Shown here one piece after another: positions 44,734 to 57,306 of a stretch of 64,000 bases of DNA. The number at the start of each line of letters is the position of its first letter. Position 1 is the stretch's first letter. Where the stretch lies: assembly GCF_026041215.1 (NCBI RefSeq), contig NZ_JAPEIQ010000033.1:124001-188000 (forward strand). The letters run 5' to 3'. The DNA comes from Hoyosella sp. YIM 151337. GTDB lineage: Bacteria; Actinomycetota; Actinomycetes; Mycobacteriales; Mycobacteriaceae. The position numbers and the translations under genes were made by a program. The notes beneath the pieces were generated by a model that did no database searches, had not been told where the DNA came from, and worked only from the letters and a program-made list of their open reading frames with translations.

Positions 44734-46386
44734 GTGACTCCCGCTGATCTCGCCGAGCTGATTCGCGAAACTACCGCCCGCGTCATTTCTGAGCGCGGGC
44801 TTGACGTGCAGGTGCTTCCTGAACGGCTGACTGTCGAGCGTCCGCGAAATCCTGAGCATGGCGATTATGCGACGAACGTGGCGATGCAGGTCGCGAAGCG
44901 TATCGGTACAGCACCACGTGATCTGGCCGGATGGATCGCCGAAGAACTGATGACGTCCCCGGCCATAGCCGCTGCGGAGGTCGCGGGCCCCGGCTTCCTC
45001 AACCTGCGGCTGGCAGCTGACGCGCAAGGCAAGATCGTCGAAACCGTCCTGCAGGCTGGGAGCACGTACGGTCACGGCAATGAATACGGTGGGCGTGAGG
45101 TCAATCTGGAGTTCGTTTCGGCGAATCCGACCGGACCAATTCACCTCGGTGGCACCAGGTGGGCCGCAGCGGGTGATTCGCTGGGTCGGCTGCTCGAGGC
45201 GCAGGGCGCGAAGGTCACTCGCGAGTATTACTTCAACGATCACGGTGCTCAGATCGATCGGTTTGCCCGGTCACTCGAAGCAGCGGCCGCTGGTGCGCCG
45301 ACGCCTGAGGACGGGTATGCGGGTGAGTACATCGTCGAGATCGCGGGCGCGATTGTCGCCGAGCGCCCGGACGTAATGACGCTTTCCGCGGACGAGCGGT
45401 TCGAAGTGTTTCGTTCGCTCGGTGTGAGCAGAATGTTCGCGCATATTAAGCGGACACTGCACGAGTTCGGAACTGACTTCGACGTCTATTTCCACGAGAA
45501 CTCGCTTTTCGAGTCGGGGGCAGTGGAAAGCGCAGTCAACGACCTCAAAGCGAACGGCAACCTTTACGAGAGCGACGGTGCCTGGTGGCTCCGCAGCTCC
45601 AGCTACGGCGATGACAAGGACCGTGTGGTTATCAAGTCCGATGGCAATGCCGCCTACATCGCGGGTGACATAGCGTATCTGCGCGACAAACACGAACGCG
45701 GCTTCAACCTCTGTATTTATATGCTCGGCGCGGACCATCACGGGTATATCGCCCGGCTGAAGGCAGCGGCTGGCGCACTGGGGTATGACCCGGATTCCGT
45801 TGAAGTCCTGATCGGTCAGCTGGTCAACCTCGTGCGGGACGGCAAACCGGTGCGTATGAGCAAGCGCGCGGGAACTGTCATCACCCTCGACGACCTGGTT
45901 GAGGCGATTGGCGTCGATGCGGCGCGCTACGTATTGACCCGTTCGTCCTTCGACAACAGCCTCGATATCGACCTCGAACTGTGGGCGAGCGCGAGCAACG
46001 AGAACCCGGTGTACTACGTGCAGTATGCGCACGCGCGACTGTGCTCGATCGCGCGCAACGCCGCAGAGCTTGGTGTCACGGCCGCTGCATCAAGCCTTGA
46101 GTTGCTCACGCATGACCGTGAAGGTGACCTCATCCGTACGCTCGGTGAGTTTCCGGCCATCGTGAAGACGGCGGCGGCGCTGCGTGAGCCGCATCGCGTG
46201 GCACGTTACCTGGAGGAACTCGCAGGTGCGTATCACCGTTTCTACGACAAGTGCCGCGTTTTGCCTCAGGGGGATGAGCAGGCCGCGGACATCCACAGCG
46301 CGCGTCTCGCTTTGTGCGAGGCGACGCGTCAAGTTCTATCCAATGGCCTGGCACTGCTGGGCGTGTCTGCACCGGAGCGAATGTGA
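44734..46386 (+). CDS. argS: Arginyl-tRNA synthetase
   Basis: A 550-residue class I synthetase charging tRNA-Arg. The N-terminal Add1 domain ([26 protein letters not shown]) is followed by the HIGH-equivalent [12 protein letters not shown] near 128, the KMSK loop RMSKRAGT near 375, and a helical DALR anticodon domain ending [12 protein letters not shown]...[16 protein letters not shown]. The GTG at 44734 has no Shine-Dalgarno and may be leaderless. It is the first gene of a chain with lysA, hom, thrC and thrB, in each of which the next start overlaps the stop by four bases. Confidence 0.96.
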   Translation: MTPADLAELIRETTARVISERGLDVQVLPERLTVERPRNPEHGDYATNVAMQVAKRIGTAPRDLAGWIAEELMTSPAIAAAEVAGPGFLNLRLAADAQGKIVETVLQAGSTYGHGNEYGGREVNLEFVSANPTGPIHLGGTRWAAAGDSLGRLLEAQGAKVTREYYFNDHGAQIDRFARSLEAAAAGAPTPEDGYAGEYIVEIAGAIVAERPDVMTLSADERFEVFRSLGVSRMFAHIKRTLHEFGTDFDVYFHENSLFESGAVESAVNDLKANGNLYESDGAWWLRSSSYGDDKDRVVIKSDGNAAYIAGDIAYLRDKHERGFNLCIYMLGADHHGYIARLKAAAGALGYDPDSVEVLIGQLVNLVRDGKPVRMSKRAGTVITLDDLVEAIGVDAARYVLTRSSFDNSLDIDLELWASASNENPVYYVQYAHARLCSIARNAAELGVTAAASSLELLTHDREGDLIRTLGEFPAIVKTAAALREPHRVARYLEELAGAYHRFYDKCRVLPQGDEQAADIHSARLALCEATRQVLSNGLALLGVSAPERM

Positions 46387-47801
46387 GCGCGCACCCTGCT
46401 GGACCGAAGCACGCCGAGTTCGCGCACGCGCCGGGCATCTCCGAGCGGCCGTCAGATCCGGCAGAACTGGCGGAGCTTCCGGCGATCGTCTGGCCGCGTA
46501 ACGCGGACCGCGAAGAGACGGGCGTCGTCTCCGTTGCCGGTGTTCCTGTGACTGAACTGGCAGCTCGGTATGGGACACCGCTATTCGTCGTCGATGAGGA
46601 CGACTTCCGTGCGCGCTGCCGCGAGATGGCCAGCGCTTTTGGCGCGCCGGAACGCGTTCACTATGCATCCAAGGCATTTCTGAGCAGCCACATCGCACGA
46701 TGGGTTGCGGAGGAGGGTCTATCACTGGACGTCGCGTCTGGGGGCGAGCTCGCGGTAGCACTGCACGGCGGCTTCCCGGCCGAGCGTGTTGCGTTGCACG
46801 GCAACAACAAATCCGCGGCGGAACTCGACTTCGCTGTCCGTTCCGGTGTCGCCCACGTCGTGCTCGATTCACTCATCGAGATCGAACGGCTCGACCGTAT
46901 CGCGGGTGAGCATGGTGTCGTACAGGACGTGTTCATCAGGATCACCGTTGGTGTCGAGGCGCATACGCACGAGTTCATCGCTACAGCGCACGAGGACCAG
47001 AAGTTTGGGTTCTCGCTCGCAGACGGTGCCGCTCTCAACGCTGTGCATAAGGTGTTCGCCGCCGACAATCTTCGGCTTGTTGGTTTGCACAGTCATATCG
47101 GATCTCAGATCTTCGATGTCGATGGGTTCGAATTAGCCGCCCATCGGGTTATCGGGTTGCTGCGCGACGTTGTCGCCGAATACGGCGTCGCGAAGACGCA
47201 GCAGATCGGCACGATCGACCTCGGCGGCGGACTCGGCATCGCGTATCTCCCGAGCGACGACCCGCCACCGGTACACGAATTGGCCGCTAAGCTCCTCGCG
47301 ATCGTCAAATCGGAAAGCGAACGTGCGGGACTCGCCGTACCCGTGCTCACTGTAGAGCCCGGCCGTGCCATTGCGGGCCCGGGCACGATCACGGTGTATG
47401 AGGTTGGCACCATTAAGGACGTGAAGCTCGGCGCTCACGCCCAGCGGCGGTATATCAGTGTCGACGGGGGGATGAGCGACAACATCCGTACATCGCTGTA
47501 CGGAGCGGAATACGATGTACGTTTGGTGTCGCGACGCAGTGATGCGGCCCCGGTGGTGGCACGTATCGTGGGTAAGCATTGTGAAACGGGAGATATTGTC
47601 ATTCGTGATACGTGGATGCCTGAGGACGTGAGGCCTGGGGATCTGCTTGCTGTCGCAGCGACGGGCGCGTATTGCTATTCGATGTCGAGCCGCTACAACA
47701 TGCTCGGACGCCCAGCGGTGGTGTCAGTGCGCGACGGACAGTCTCGGCTTTTGTTGCGTCGGGAGACAGTGGATGATCTGCTCAGCTTGGAGGTCAAATG
47801 A
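46383..47801 (+). CDS. lysA: Diaminopimelate decarboxylase
   Basis: Last step of lysine synthesis: meso-diaminopimelate to lysine and CO2. The PLP Lys is in HYASKAFLS (Lys 97 from GTG 46383). [10 protein letters not shown] near 140, [11 protein letters not shown] near 240, [11 protein letters not shown] near 280, EPGRAI near 325 and the Cys of KHCETGDI near 400 complete the fold-type III site. At 472 residues it matches actinobacterial forms. GTG 46383 overlaps the argS stop (GTGA); an upstream extension would run inside argS. The argS-lysA order is conserved in corynebacteria, where it is lysine/arginine responsive. Confidence 0.96.
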   Translation: MSAHPAGPKHAEFAHAPGISERPSDPAELAELPAIVWPRNADREETGVVSVAGVPVTELAARYGTPLFVVDEDDFRARCREMASAFGAPERVHYASKAFLSSHIARWVAEEGLSLDVASGGELAVALHGGFPAERVALHGNNKSAAELDFAVRSGVAHVVLDSLIEIERLDRIAGEHGVVQDVFIRITVGVEAHTHEFIATAHEDQKFGFSLADGAALNAVHKVFAADNLRLVGLHSHIGSQIFDVDGFELAAHRVIGLLRDVVAEYGVAKTQQIGTIDLGGGLGIAYLPSDDPPPVHELAAKLLAIVKSESERAGLAVPVLTVEPGRAIAGPGTITVYEVGTIKDVKLGAHAQRRYISVDGGMSDNIRTSLYGAEYDVRLVSRRSDAAPVVARIVGKHCETGDIVIRDTWMPEDVRPGDLLAVAATGAYCYSMSSRYNMLGRPAVVSVRDGQSRLLLRRETVDDLLSLEVK

Positions 47802-49125
47802 GTAGCGAACAGGCCAGCGGCATGGTGCCCGAGCGGACGCTGGGTATCGCCGTTCTTGGCCTCGGTAATGTCGGCAGTGAAGTCGTGCGCTTGTTGACGG
47901 CGCATGCCGACGAACTGCAGGCGCGGGTGGGTGCGCGCCTGGAAATCAAAGGCATAGCGGTGCGGGACGTGCGGGCAGATCGGGGCGTCCCGGCCAACCT
48001 GCTCACCGATGATGCGGCGGCGCTGGTGTCTCGCGACGATGTCGACATCGTTGTTGAGGTTGTGGGAGGCATCGAGCCTGTTCGTACGTTGATCCTCAAT
48101 GCGCTCAATAGTGGCAAGTCGGTGGTGACGGCGAATAAGGCGTTGCTCGCGGACTACACCGGTGAGCTCGCTGCGGTTGCGGACGCCGCTGATCTTGACC
48201 TGTATTTCGAGGCTGCGGTAGCGGGGGCAATTCCGGTTGTTCGGCCACTGATGCAGTCACTTGCCGGTGACCGGGTCAAGCGCGTGGTAGGCATCGTCAA
48301 CGGCACCACGAACTACATCCTTTCTGCAATGGGCGAGACGGGCGCGGACTACGCCGAAATGCTCGAGGAGGCTCGGCGCCTGGGGTACGCGGAGGCGGAT
48401 CCGACAGCCGATGTCGAAGGATTCGATGCTGCCGCCAAGGCGGCCATTCTCGCGTCGATCGCGTTCCATACCCGCGTGACGGCATCTGACGTTTACCGCG
48501 AAGGCATCTCGAGCATCTCGTCTGATGATCTCGCTTCCGCCGCCGACCTCGATTGCGCAATCAAGCTGCTGGCGATCTGTGAGCGCGTGACGGATGATAC
48601 TGGGCGCGAGCGTGTTTCGGCGCGCGTGTACCCAGCTCTGATACCGAACTCGCATCCGCTCGCCACGGTGAACGGAGCGTTCAACGCGGTCGTTGTCGAG
48701 GCTGAAGCAGCGGGCCGGCTGATGTTCTATGGGCAGGGCGCCGGTGGTGCACCAACTGCATCCGCGGTGCTCGGTGACCTGGTCAGTGCGGCACGTAACA
48801 AGGTTCACGGCGGCAAAGGCCCCGACGAGTCCACGTATGCCAAGTTGCCGATCATGTCGATCGGTGACACGCCCACGCGATACTACGTTCGTATGGAGAT
48901 CGTCGACCGGACCGGTGTGCTTGCTGCTGTCGCACAAGAATTCGCCAACCACGGTGTGAGCATCTCGACAGTCAGGCAGTCTGGCTTGAAGAATGCAGCG
49001 ACACTAGTCGTGGTGACACATCGCGCGCCCGACGACGCACTGTCTAAGACAGTGGATGCGCTCAAGAGCAGAGACTTCGTTAACACAGTGACCAGCGTGA
49101 TCCGATTGGAAGGTACCGCGGAGGA

Positions 49126-49129
<4 letters not shown>
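47798..49129 (+). CDS. hom: Homoserine dehydrogenase
   Basis: Reduces aspartate semialdehyde to homoserine at the branch to threonine and methionine. The dinucleotide motif [13 protein letters not shown] is at residues 15-27, followed by [18 protein letters not shown] near 110 and the catalytic region [18 protein letters not shown] near 135. A C-terminal ACT domain ([29 protein letters not shown], about 350-440) indicates feedback control, normally by threonine. ATG 47798 overlaps the lysA stop (ATGA). Confidence 0.97.
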
Positions 49130-51200
<2,071 letters not shown>

Positions 51201-51564
51201 ATTGTGAGAGAGGTTTCGGCCCGCGTGTCAAACCTGATATTCTTGGCAGCAGAACCAGCCACAATTACGCTGTTTCACTGTCCGCACGTTGTGCTCCTCG
51301 CATCAAGACTCTCGCTTTGAGCTGTGGGTAATGAGGATGTTTAGGACTGTCTAGTGAGATTCACTTCGCTGGGTGCACGGACGGCGCTCGATCAAGTCAA
51401 CCAAAAAGGCACCTCCCGATGCTTGAGCATGAGGCGGACCATAAAACCTACGGGAAAGCGCACACATGGTAGACGTGCGGCAACTCGGGGCCCGGATAAG
51501 AAACTGGGCAACGGGACAAACCCCCAATTCAGCGAATCGCGAATCGGGGAAGGAAAGGATCTCC
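51201..51564 (+). promoter_or_regulatory. rho promoter and long leader
   Basis: These 364 bases separate thrB from rho. A possible -10 TATTCT (51238-51243, preceded by TGA) could serve transcription through the region, and GGAAAGGA (51551-51558) is the rho Shine-Dalgarno. Rho commonly regulates its own message through such a leader in bacteria; no exact attenuator could be fixed here. Confidence 0.45.
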
Positions 51565-53556
51565 GTGACGGAAACGGATGTGATGACGAGTCCAAACGCT
51601 GAGGCTGCCGTTGCTGCTGCCACGAAACGAGCGCAAGCCCGCAAAAATGCCGGTCTCGCTGGGATGGTGCTCGCAGAATTGCGCGCGCTAGCCGGAAACC
51701 TTGGCATCCGCGGCACGTCGGGAATGCGAAAAGGCGAACTGATCGCCGCAATTCAGGAACGCCAGCGTGCGGCAAGTTCGGAGACTGCGGAACAAGCGCC
51801 CAAGAGCGCAGAGCAGCAACCCGCAGCGCAGAGCGAGGAGTCGGGTGCTGCGGAGTCGGCGCCTGCTCGTGGACGCCGTCGTGCGACACGTGCAGTGCAG
51901 CCCACTGAAGCCGCGGCGTCAGTGAGCGATGCGAGTGCACCTGACGTGCAGGAAGCCGCTCCAGCCGAGGCGAAGCCCGAAGCCGACGAGCAGGAAGGCG
52001 CCCCGCGGCGCCGACAGCGCCGCAGCCCCGGCCGGAAGGGTGCGGACGCGGCAGAGGTACGCGAACGGGAGGCGGCCTCTGCCGCGAAGCCCGAGGACGG
52101 AGCCTCGGAGAACGGGCGCGCTCCCGTGCGTGAGGACGCGCCAGTGCGTAAGGACGCCAGGGAAGCCGCTGAACCGCGCGAGCGTGGCGACGATCGCCGT
52201 CGGCCCCAGGAGGCCGACCAGCAGCGAACCGACCAGGATCAGCGCCCGGGCGGGGATGGACAGCGGTCCAGTACGCGTGAGCAGGCAGATGATGACGAGT
52301 CGGGCCGTGGCCGGCGCGGACGGCGATTCCGCGAGCGGCGCCGCGGCCGGGACCGTGGCGCTGCGGGCCCCGCTAGCGATGGCACCGACACTGACGTTCG
52401 CGAAGACGACGTCCTGCAGCCGGTGGCAGGAATCCTCGACGTTCTCGACAACTATGCGTTTGTCCGCACGTCCGGCTACTTGGCAGGACCGAACGACGTT
52501 TATGTGTCGATGAACATGGTGCGCAAGAACGGGTTGCGCCGGGGCGATGCGATCACTGGCGCAGTTCGGGTGCCGAAAGAGGGTGAACAGCCGAATCAGC
52601 GACAGAAGTTCAACCCGCTGGTGCGTCTGGACTCGATAAACGGGATGCCGCCGGAGCAGGCGCGCAAGCGTCCCGAGTTCGGTAAGCTCACGCCGCTCTA
52701 CCCGAATGAGCGGCTTCGTCTCGAGACGACGCCTAACGTCCTCACGACACGTGTGATCGACCTGATCATGCCGATCGGTAAGGGACAGCGTGCACTTATC
52801 GTCAGCCCGCCTAAGGCCGGCAAGACGACGATTCTGCAGGATGTCGCCAACGCGATCGCGCAGAACAACCCTGAGTGTTACTTGATGGTTGTTCTCGTTG
52901 ACGAACGGCCCGAAGAGGTCACCGACATGCAGCGCTCGGTCCGCGGTGAAGTTATTTCATCGACATTCGACCGTCCGCCGTCAGACCACACATCGGTGGC
53001 CGAACTGGCGATCGAGCGAGCGAAGCGCCTGGTAGAGATCGGAAAGGACGTTGTCGTCCTGCTTGACTCGATCACCAGGCTCGGACGTGCGTACAACAAC
53101 TCTTCACCGGCCTCAGGCCGTATCCTCTCCGGTGGTGTTGACTCGACGGCCCTGTACCCGCCAAAGCGGTTCTTGGGTGCTGCGCGCAACATCGAAGAGG
53201 GTGGCTCCCTGACGATCATCGCCACCGCGATGGTCGAAACCGGATCGCAAGGTGACACGGTTATCTTCGAGGAGTTCAAGGGCACCGGCAACGCCGAACT
53301 CAAGCTTGATCGGCGTATCGCCGAACGTCGGGTCTTCCCGGCCGTCGACGTCATTCCATCCGGTACCAGGCGCGATGACCTGCTGCTCAATCCCGACGAG
53401 TTCGGGGTGGTTCACAAACTGCGGCGCGTGCTCTCCGGACTGGATTCGCACCAGGCCATCGATCTGCTTATCGATCGGCTTAAGAAGTCGAAGAACAACC
53501 TCGAGTTCCTGATGCAGGTCGCAAAGACCGCGCCGGGGGCAATGGGCGAGGACTGA
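51565..53556 (+). CDS. rho: Transcription termination factor Rho
   Basis: A 663-residue hexameric RNA-dependent ATPase ending transcripts. A Rho N-terminal helix bundle ([34 protein letters not shown]) is followed by a large disordered insert of about 220 residues rich in Arg, Glu and Ala, as in other actinobacteria. The RNA-binding fold follows ([27 protein letters not shown]), then the ATPase core with [10 protein letters not shown] (Walker A), [25 protein letters not shown] and the R-loop near [19 protein letters not shown]. The frame is open from 51466, but GTG 51565 has the GGAAAGGA site. Confidence 0.96.
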   Translation: MTETDVMTSPNAEAAVAAATKRAQARKNAGLAGMVLAELRALAGNLGIRGTSGMRKGELIAAIQERQRAASSETAEQAPKSAEQQPAAQSEESGAAESAPARGRRRATRAVQPTEAAASVSDASAPDVQEAAPAEAKPEADEQEGAPRRRQRRSPGRKGADAAEVREREAASAAKPEDGASENGRAPVREDAPVRKDAREAAEPRERGDDRRRPQEADQQRTDQDQRPGGDGQRSSTREQADDDESGRGRRGRRFRERRRGRDRGAAGPASDGTDTDVREDDVLQPVAGILDVLDNYAFVRTSGYLAGPNDVYVSMNMVRKNGLRRGDAITGAVRVPKEGEQPNQRQKFNPLVRLDSINGMPPEQARKRPEFGKLTPLYPNERLRLETTPNVLTTRVIDLIMPIGKGQRALIVSPPKAGKTTILQDVANAIAQNNPECYLMVVLVDERPEEVTDMQRSVRGEVISSTFDRPPSDHTSVAELAIERAKRLVEIGKDVVVLLDSITRLGRAYNNSSPASGRILSGGVDSTALYPPKRFLGAARNIEEGGSLTIIATAMVETGSQGDTVIFEEFKGTGNAELKLDRRIAERRVFPAVDVIPSGTRRDDLLLNPDEFGVVHKLRRVLSGLDSHQAIDLLIDRLKKSKNNLEFLMQVAKTAPGAMGED

Positions 53557-53557
53557 T

Positions 53558-53591
53558 GAGACGCGGGGCCGGGAATACTCGGCCCCGTCTC
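53558..53591 (+). terminator. Terminator hairpin behind rho
   Basis: GAGACGCGGGGCCG (53558-53571) pairs with CGGCCCCGTCTC (53580-53591) with a two-base bulge and an eight-base loop, just after the rho stop. There is no T-run. Confidence 0.6.
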
Positions 53592-53698
53592 CAGGTTCGG
53601 TAAAGCATGCCGCATCTGGCATACTTGAGCGGCTACCCAGGTACCGGTTCACGTTCGCTGTCCGGCGAGCGACCCGGCGACCAGCAAAGGAAGAGGAA

Positions 53699-53929
53699 AT
53701 GAAGAAGGACATCCACCCCGACTACGTCGCCACGACGGTCGTATGCGGCTGTGGCAACACGTTCGAGACGCGCAGTTCCGCAGCAAGCGGGCGTATCAGC
53801 GTCGAGGTTTGCTCACAGTGCCACCCGTTCTACACCGGTAAGCAGAAGATTCTGGACACCGGTGGCCGCGTCGCGCGCTTCGAGGCGCGTTACGGGAAGC
53901 GCGAGCGCAAGGGCGCTGCAGCGAAGTAG
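53699..53929 (+). CDS. rpmE: 50S ribosomal protein L31, zinc-binding type
   Basis: A 76-residue ribosomal protein beginning [26 protein letters not shown] with the C-terminal [28 protein letters not shown]. The Cys residues (CGCG and CSQC) mark the zinc-containing L31 (C+ form) rather than the zinc-starvation paralogue. GGAAGAGGAA precedes ATG 53699. CATACT at about 53619 may be a -10 for its own promoter after the rho terminator. Confidence 0.97.
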   Translation: MKKDIHPDYVATTVVCGCGNTFETRSSAASGRISVEVCSQCHPFYTGKQKILDTGGRVARFEARYGKRERKGAAAK

Positions 53930-53939
53930 TGAGAGAGTG

Positions 53940-53979
53940 AACGCCCGTTCTGTACACCTTGTGCAGGCCGGGCGTTTTT
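53940..53979 (+). terminator. Rho-independent terminator behind rpmE
   Basis: AACGCCCG (53940-53947) and CGGGCGTT (53969-53976) form a stem with a 21-base loop directly followed by T residues (TTTTT through 53979). Confidence 0.75.
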
Positions 53980-54010
53980 CTTATCGGGAAAGCTGAGGGA
54001 GAAGGCGAAC

Positions 54011-55081
54011 ATGGAAGGTCCGTCCGCGATTGACGACCTGCTTGCGGAGTACGCGGGCTTGGAGCAGCAGCTTGCAGACCCGGATCTGCATGCCGATCCA
54101 GCAGCCGCGCGGAAGGCGGGCAAACGATTCGCGCAGCTCTCCCCAATCATGGCGACGTACCGCAAACTCGAGGCAACTCGCGATGACCTGGTGGTGGCGA
54201 AAGAACTCGCCGCTGACGACGCATCATTTGCGACCGATGCGGCGGCCCTTGAAGCCCAGGTCGACGAGTTACAGCGCTCCCTGACCGACCTGCTTGCTCC
54301 CCGCGACCCGCACGACAGCGACGACGTCCTCCTCGAAGTGAAGTCGGGTGAGGGTGGCGACGAATCCGCGCTGTTCGCGGCGGACCTCGCTCGCATGTAT
54401 GTCCGGTACGCCGAACGGCAAGGCTGGAAGGTGGAGATTCTCGACTCCGTCATCTCTGACCTCGGCGGCTACAAGGATGCGACGCTTTCGATCAAGTCTC
54501 GCGGTGACGGTCCGGATGGCGTGTGGTCGCGACTCAAGTTCGAAGGGGGAGTGCACCGGGTTCAGCGTGTTCCCGTCACTGAATCGCAGGGCCGCATACA
54601 CACCTCGGCTGCGGGTGTGTATGTCGTCCCAGAGTCAGAGGAAGCCGAGGAAGTGCAGATCGACGAAAACGATCTGCGGATCGATGTCTTCCGGTCATCA
54701 GGCAAGGGCGGACAGGGCGTTAACACGACCGACTCTGCGGTCCGGATTACTCATCTGCCGTCAGGTATCGTCGTGACCTGCCAAAACGAGCGCTCGCAGC
54801 TGCAGAATAAGGCCCGCGCAATGCAGGTACTCGCAGCGCGCTTGCAGGCAATCGCGGAAGACGCGGCGGAAGCTGAGGCTGCAGCGGGCCGCAAGAGCCA
54901 GGTCCGCACTGTCGACCGGTCGGAACGCATCAGGACGTACAACTTCCCGGAGAACCGGATCACAGATCACCGCATTGGCTTTAAGGCCCACAACCTCGAT
55001 GCGGTGCTCGGCGGCGAGCTAGACGCAATGCTCGACGCGCTTGCCGACGCTGATCGGCACGCGCGCCTGCAGGCGGAGTAA
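54011..55081 (+). CDS. prfA: Peptide chain release factor 1
   Basis: A 356-residue release factor for UAA/UAG stops. The codon-recognition region has [20 protein letters not shown] (PVT in the PxT position, RF1 type), and the peptidyl-transfer GGQ lies in [17 protein letters not shown] near residue 233. The C-terminal half ([30 protein letters not shown]) is standard. GAGGGAGAAGG precedes ATG 54011. Its methylase gene prmC is downstream, separated by an opposite-strand gene. Confidence 0.97.
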   Translation: MEGPSAIDDLLAEYAGLEQQLADPDLHADPAAARKAGKRFAQLSPIMATYRKLEATRDDLVVAKELAADDASFATDAAALEAQVDELQRSLTDLLAPRDPHDSDDVLLEVKSGEGGDESALFAADLARMYVRYAERQGWKVEILDSVISDLGGYKDATLSIKSRGDGPDGVWSRLKFEGGVHRVQRVPVTESQGRIHTSAAGVYVVPESEEAEEVQIDENDLRIDVFRSSGKGGQGVNTTDSAVRITHLPSGIVVTCQNERSQLQNKARAMQVLAARLQAIAEDAAEAEAAAGRKSQVRTVDRSERIRTYNFPENRITDHRIGFKAHNLDAVLGGELDAMLDALADADRHARLQAE

Positions 55082-55084
55082 GCC

Positions 55085-55558
55085 TCAATCGTCGCCGTTC
55101 GCGCTCTCGCCTGGCACCTGGTCAGTCGTGATACCAGGGAGCAAGAGGCACATTTCCCCCTCCGCGTTCTCATAGAGACCATATAAGGCTGAGACGACGG
55201 TTCCGGCCCCAGTGTCCGCGAGCACCAGCGGCCGGACAAAGTCCTCCTCCAGTGTGGTGGGAACGAGGTCTTCGGTCCCGAACGCGATGTTGCCGGTTTC
55301 GAGCTCACTGAGGTTGAGCCACGAGACCATCGCGCCAGGACCGCCCGCCTCATTGATCACGTAAGCGACCACTTCGGGCGGAAGGTTATTGTCCGGGGCC
55401 TGGACGTAGCTGTGCGGTGCGGCCACACCCGCGGAGCAGAAGACCGGAGTCGGCGGCGTGTCGAAAGGCTTTGCGGCGGCAGCCGCGGGCATGGCTAGCG
55501 CGACGGCGCCTGCGGCTGCGAGCGCCAGTGTGGGCTTTTGGAAAATCTTGCGGTTCAC
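55085..55558 (-). CDS. Small secreted protein inserted between prfA and prmC
   Basis: A 157-residue exported protein. The signal peptide (NRKIFQKPTLALAAAGAVALAMPAAAAAKPF) would be cut after AAAAA. The mature part has two Cys (FCSAG, EMCLLL), likely one disulfide, and blocks such as PEVVAYVINEAGGPGAMVSWLNLSELETGNIAFG that recall small mycobacterial/rhodococcal secreted proteins. No function is recognised. GTG 55558 follows GGGAGGA; the longer open frame upstream lies antisense to prmC and is spurious. Its stop converges on that of prfA with three bases between. Confidence 0.75.
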   Translation of the reverse strand: MNRKIFQKPTLALAAAGAVALAMPAAAAAKPFDTPPTPVFCSAGVAAPHSYVQAPDNNLPPEVVAYVINEAGGPGAMVSWLNLSELETGNIAFGTEDLVPTTLEEDFVRPLVLADTGAGTVVSALYGLYENAEGEMCLLLPGITTDQVPGESANGDD

Positions 55559-55664
55559 GGCATTCCTCCCAAGGTCAGGCAAAAACAGGCTAACTGACTT
55601 CTTGGGCTTGCGGTCGGGGTCGAGAGATCCGTTATAGACCCGAGTTACGTGCGAACCTGAGAGG

Positions 55665-56534
55665 GTGACGAGACAGTCTTTGCGCGCAGCGCTGCGTACC
55701 GCTACCGAATACTTGGCCGACTCCGGCGTACCCAGTCCTGCGGCAGACGCGGAACTCCTCGCGGCGCACGTGCTCAATACAACCCGGACCCGACTCGGCC
55801 TGACGCCGTTCCTTTCCGAGGAGCAGTCGGTACAGTTCAGCGCGTTCGTCGCACGCCGCGCGAAACGTGAACCCCTGCAGTACATCACTGGTATCGCCTC
55901 GATGGGGGAAATAGACGTTGCCGTGGGACCGGGCGTGTTCATTCCGCGTCCTGAAACCGAACTGCTGCTGGGGTGGGTGCTGTCCTACATGCAAGCCCAC
56001 GGCCTTCACACTCCGCGCGTGGTCGACCTGTGCAGCGGCAGTGGAGCGCTCGCGTTCGCGATCGCCCACGCACGCCCAGATGCTGAGGTCCATGCCGTTG
56101 AGCGAAACCCGGCTGCGCTGAAGTGGCTCGAGCACAATCATGTCCGCCGTGTGCGCGCGGGTGATCCGGCGGTGGCGATCCACGCGGCGGATGTAACGGA
56201 GCCACAACTGCTGCAAGACCTCTCAGGGACGGTAGACGTCATAGTGGCAAATCCGCCGTACGTTCCGCTGGCGGCACCGGTCACCGCCGAGGTTGCTGAA
56301 TTTGAACCGGCTGATGCGGTGTTCTCTGGGGTGGACGGGCTTGGTGTGATCCGGCCGATGGTCAGCGTGATAGCCAGGTTACTTCGCCAATCGGGCGCCG
56401 CAGCGATAGAACATGATGATTCCAACGGCGCAGAAGTGTGTGGCCTCCTGGCCGCCTCCGGTTCCTTCACCGACGTAACCCAGCATGCCGATCTGGCTGA
56501 AAAACCACGCTACGTAACAGCGGTCCGTGCGTGA
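55665..56534 (+). CDS. prmC: Release factor glutamine methyltransferase
   Basis: A 289-residue SAM-dependent enzyme that methylates the GGQ glutamine of release factors. PLQYITG near 67, PGVFIPRPETELLLGW near 87, the SAM site VVDLCSGSGALAFAIA near 118 and the catalytic NPPYVPL near 195 are all present. GTG 55665 begins directly with the helical N-terminal domain and lacks a strong Shine-Dalgarno. It acts on the prfA product encoded just upstream. Confidence 0.93.
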   Translation: MTRQSLRAALRTATEYLADSGVPSPAADAELLAAHVLNTTRTRLGLTPFLSEEQSVQFSAFVARRAKREPLQYITGIASMGEIDVAVGPGVFIPRPETELLLGWVLSYMQAHGLHTPRVVDLCSGSGALAFAIAHARPDAEVHAVERNPAALKWLEHNHVRRVRAGDPAVAIHAADVTEPQLLQDLSGTVDVIVANPPYVPLAAPVTAEVAEFEPADAVFSGVDGLGVIRPMVSVIARLLRQSGAAAIEHDDSNGAEVCGLLAASGSFTDVTQHADLAEKPRYVTAVRA

Positions 56535-56622
56535 CGCATGCGGGATTCCACAGACGGGGCGTCTCGTGCGCTAGCGGCGGGGCGTGTGCGCAGCGGCCGG
56601 ACAAGAATGACAGTATGGCAGC

Positions 56623-57285
56623 GTGAGCACTGTATACGACTGTACTCGCAGTGATTCGCGAGAGACCGGCATCGCAGCCGCCGTTCAGGCGGTGCGGGCC
56701 GGCCGGCTGGCGGTGCTGCCTACCGATACCGTGTATGGCATCGGCTGTGACGCCTTCGATTCGCACGCAGTTTCAGCGCTGCTGTCCGCGAAGGGGCGGG
56801 GCCGCGAGATGCCCGTCCCGGTCCTGGTGGGGTCGTGGACGACTATTGATGGCCTGATGCTCTCGGTGCCTGTCCAGACCCGGGCACTGGTGGAAGCCTT
56901 CTGGCCGGGCGGGCTGAGTCTGGTCGTCGAGCACGCGCCGTCACTGTCCTGGAATCTTGGGTATACGCGCGGCACAGTGATGCTTCGCATGCCGCTGCAT
57001 CCAGTTGCGCTCGAGGTGCTTCGGGAGGTCGGGCCTATGGGGGTGTCGAGCGCGAACAAGTCGGGCCAGCCGCCGGCCACCACTGTGACTCAGGCCGAGG
57101 AACAGCTCGGAGATGAGGTCGCGGTGTACCTGGACGGTGGGGAGAGTGAGCACGGTGTCGCATCTACGATTGTGGATCTCACCGGGTCCGCGCCCCGTAT
57201 CCTCCGGGAGGGTGCCGTAGCAGTGGCAGCCGTTGCCGAGGTCCTCGAAATGGACCCGGCTGACCTGGCCAGGCCCGAGGCGTAA
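56623..57285 (+). CDS. L-threonylcarbamoyladenylate synthase (Sua5/TsaC family)
   Basis: A 220-residue YrdC-like protein making threonylcarbamoyl-AMP for the t6A modification of tRNAs. The fold hallmarks are AVRAGRLAVLPTDTVYGIGCDAF near 25, LLSAKGRGREMPVPVLVGS near 55 (the KxR substrate motif), FWPGGLSLVVEHAPSL near 95, RMPLHPVALEVLREVGPMGVSSANKSGQP near 125 and STIVDLTG near 185. GTG 56623 is the start. In mycobacteria the same gene follows prmC and precedes wecA. Confidence 0.92.
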   Translation: MSTVYDCTRSDSRETGIAAAVQAVRAGRLAVLPTDTVYGIGCDAFDSHAVSALLSAKGRGREMPVPVLVGSWTTIDGLMLSVPVQTRALVEAFWPGGLSLVVEHAPSLSWNLGYTRGTVMLRMPLHPVALEVLREVGPMGVSSANKSGQPPATTVTQAEEQLGDEVAVYLDGGESEHGVASTIVDLTGSAPRILREGAVAVAAVAEVLEMDPADLARPEA

Positions 57286-57306
57286 TCCGGCGATGAGGAC
57301 GCGAAC

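Noticed and set aside
46300-46383. Lysine riboswitch or attenuator upstream of lysA
   Set aside because: lysA starts inside argS with a four-base overlap, leaving no non-coding leader.
55559-55942. Upstream extension of the secreted protein frame into prmC
   Set aside because: It is antisense to the conserved prmC N-terminal region, and GTG 55558 with GGGAGGA directly precedes a signal peptide.
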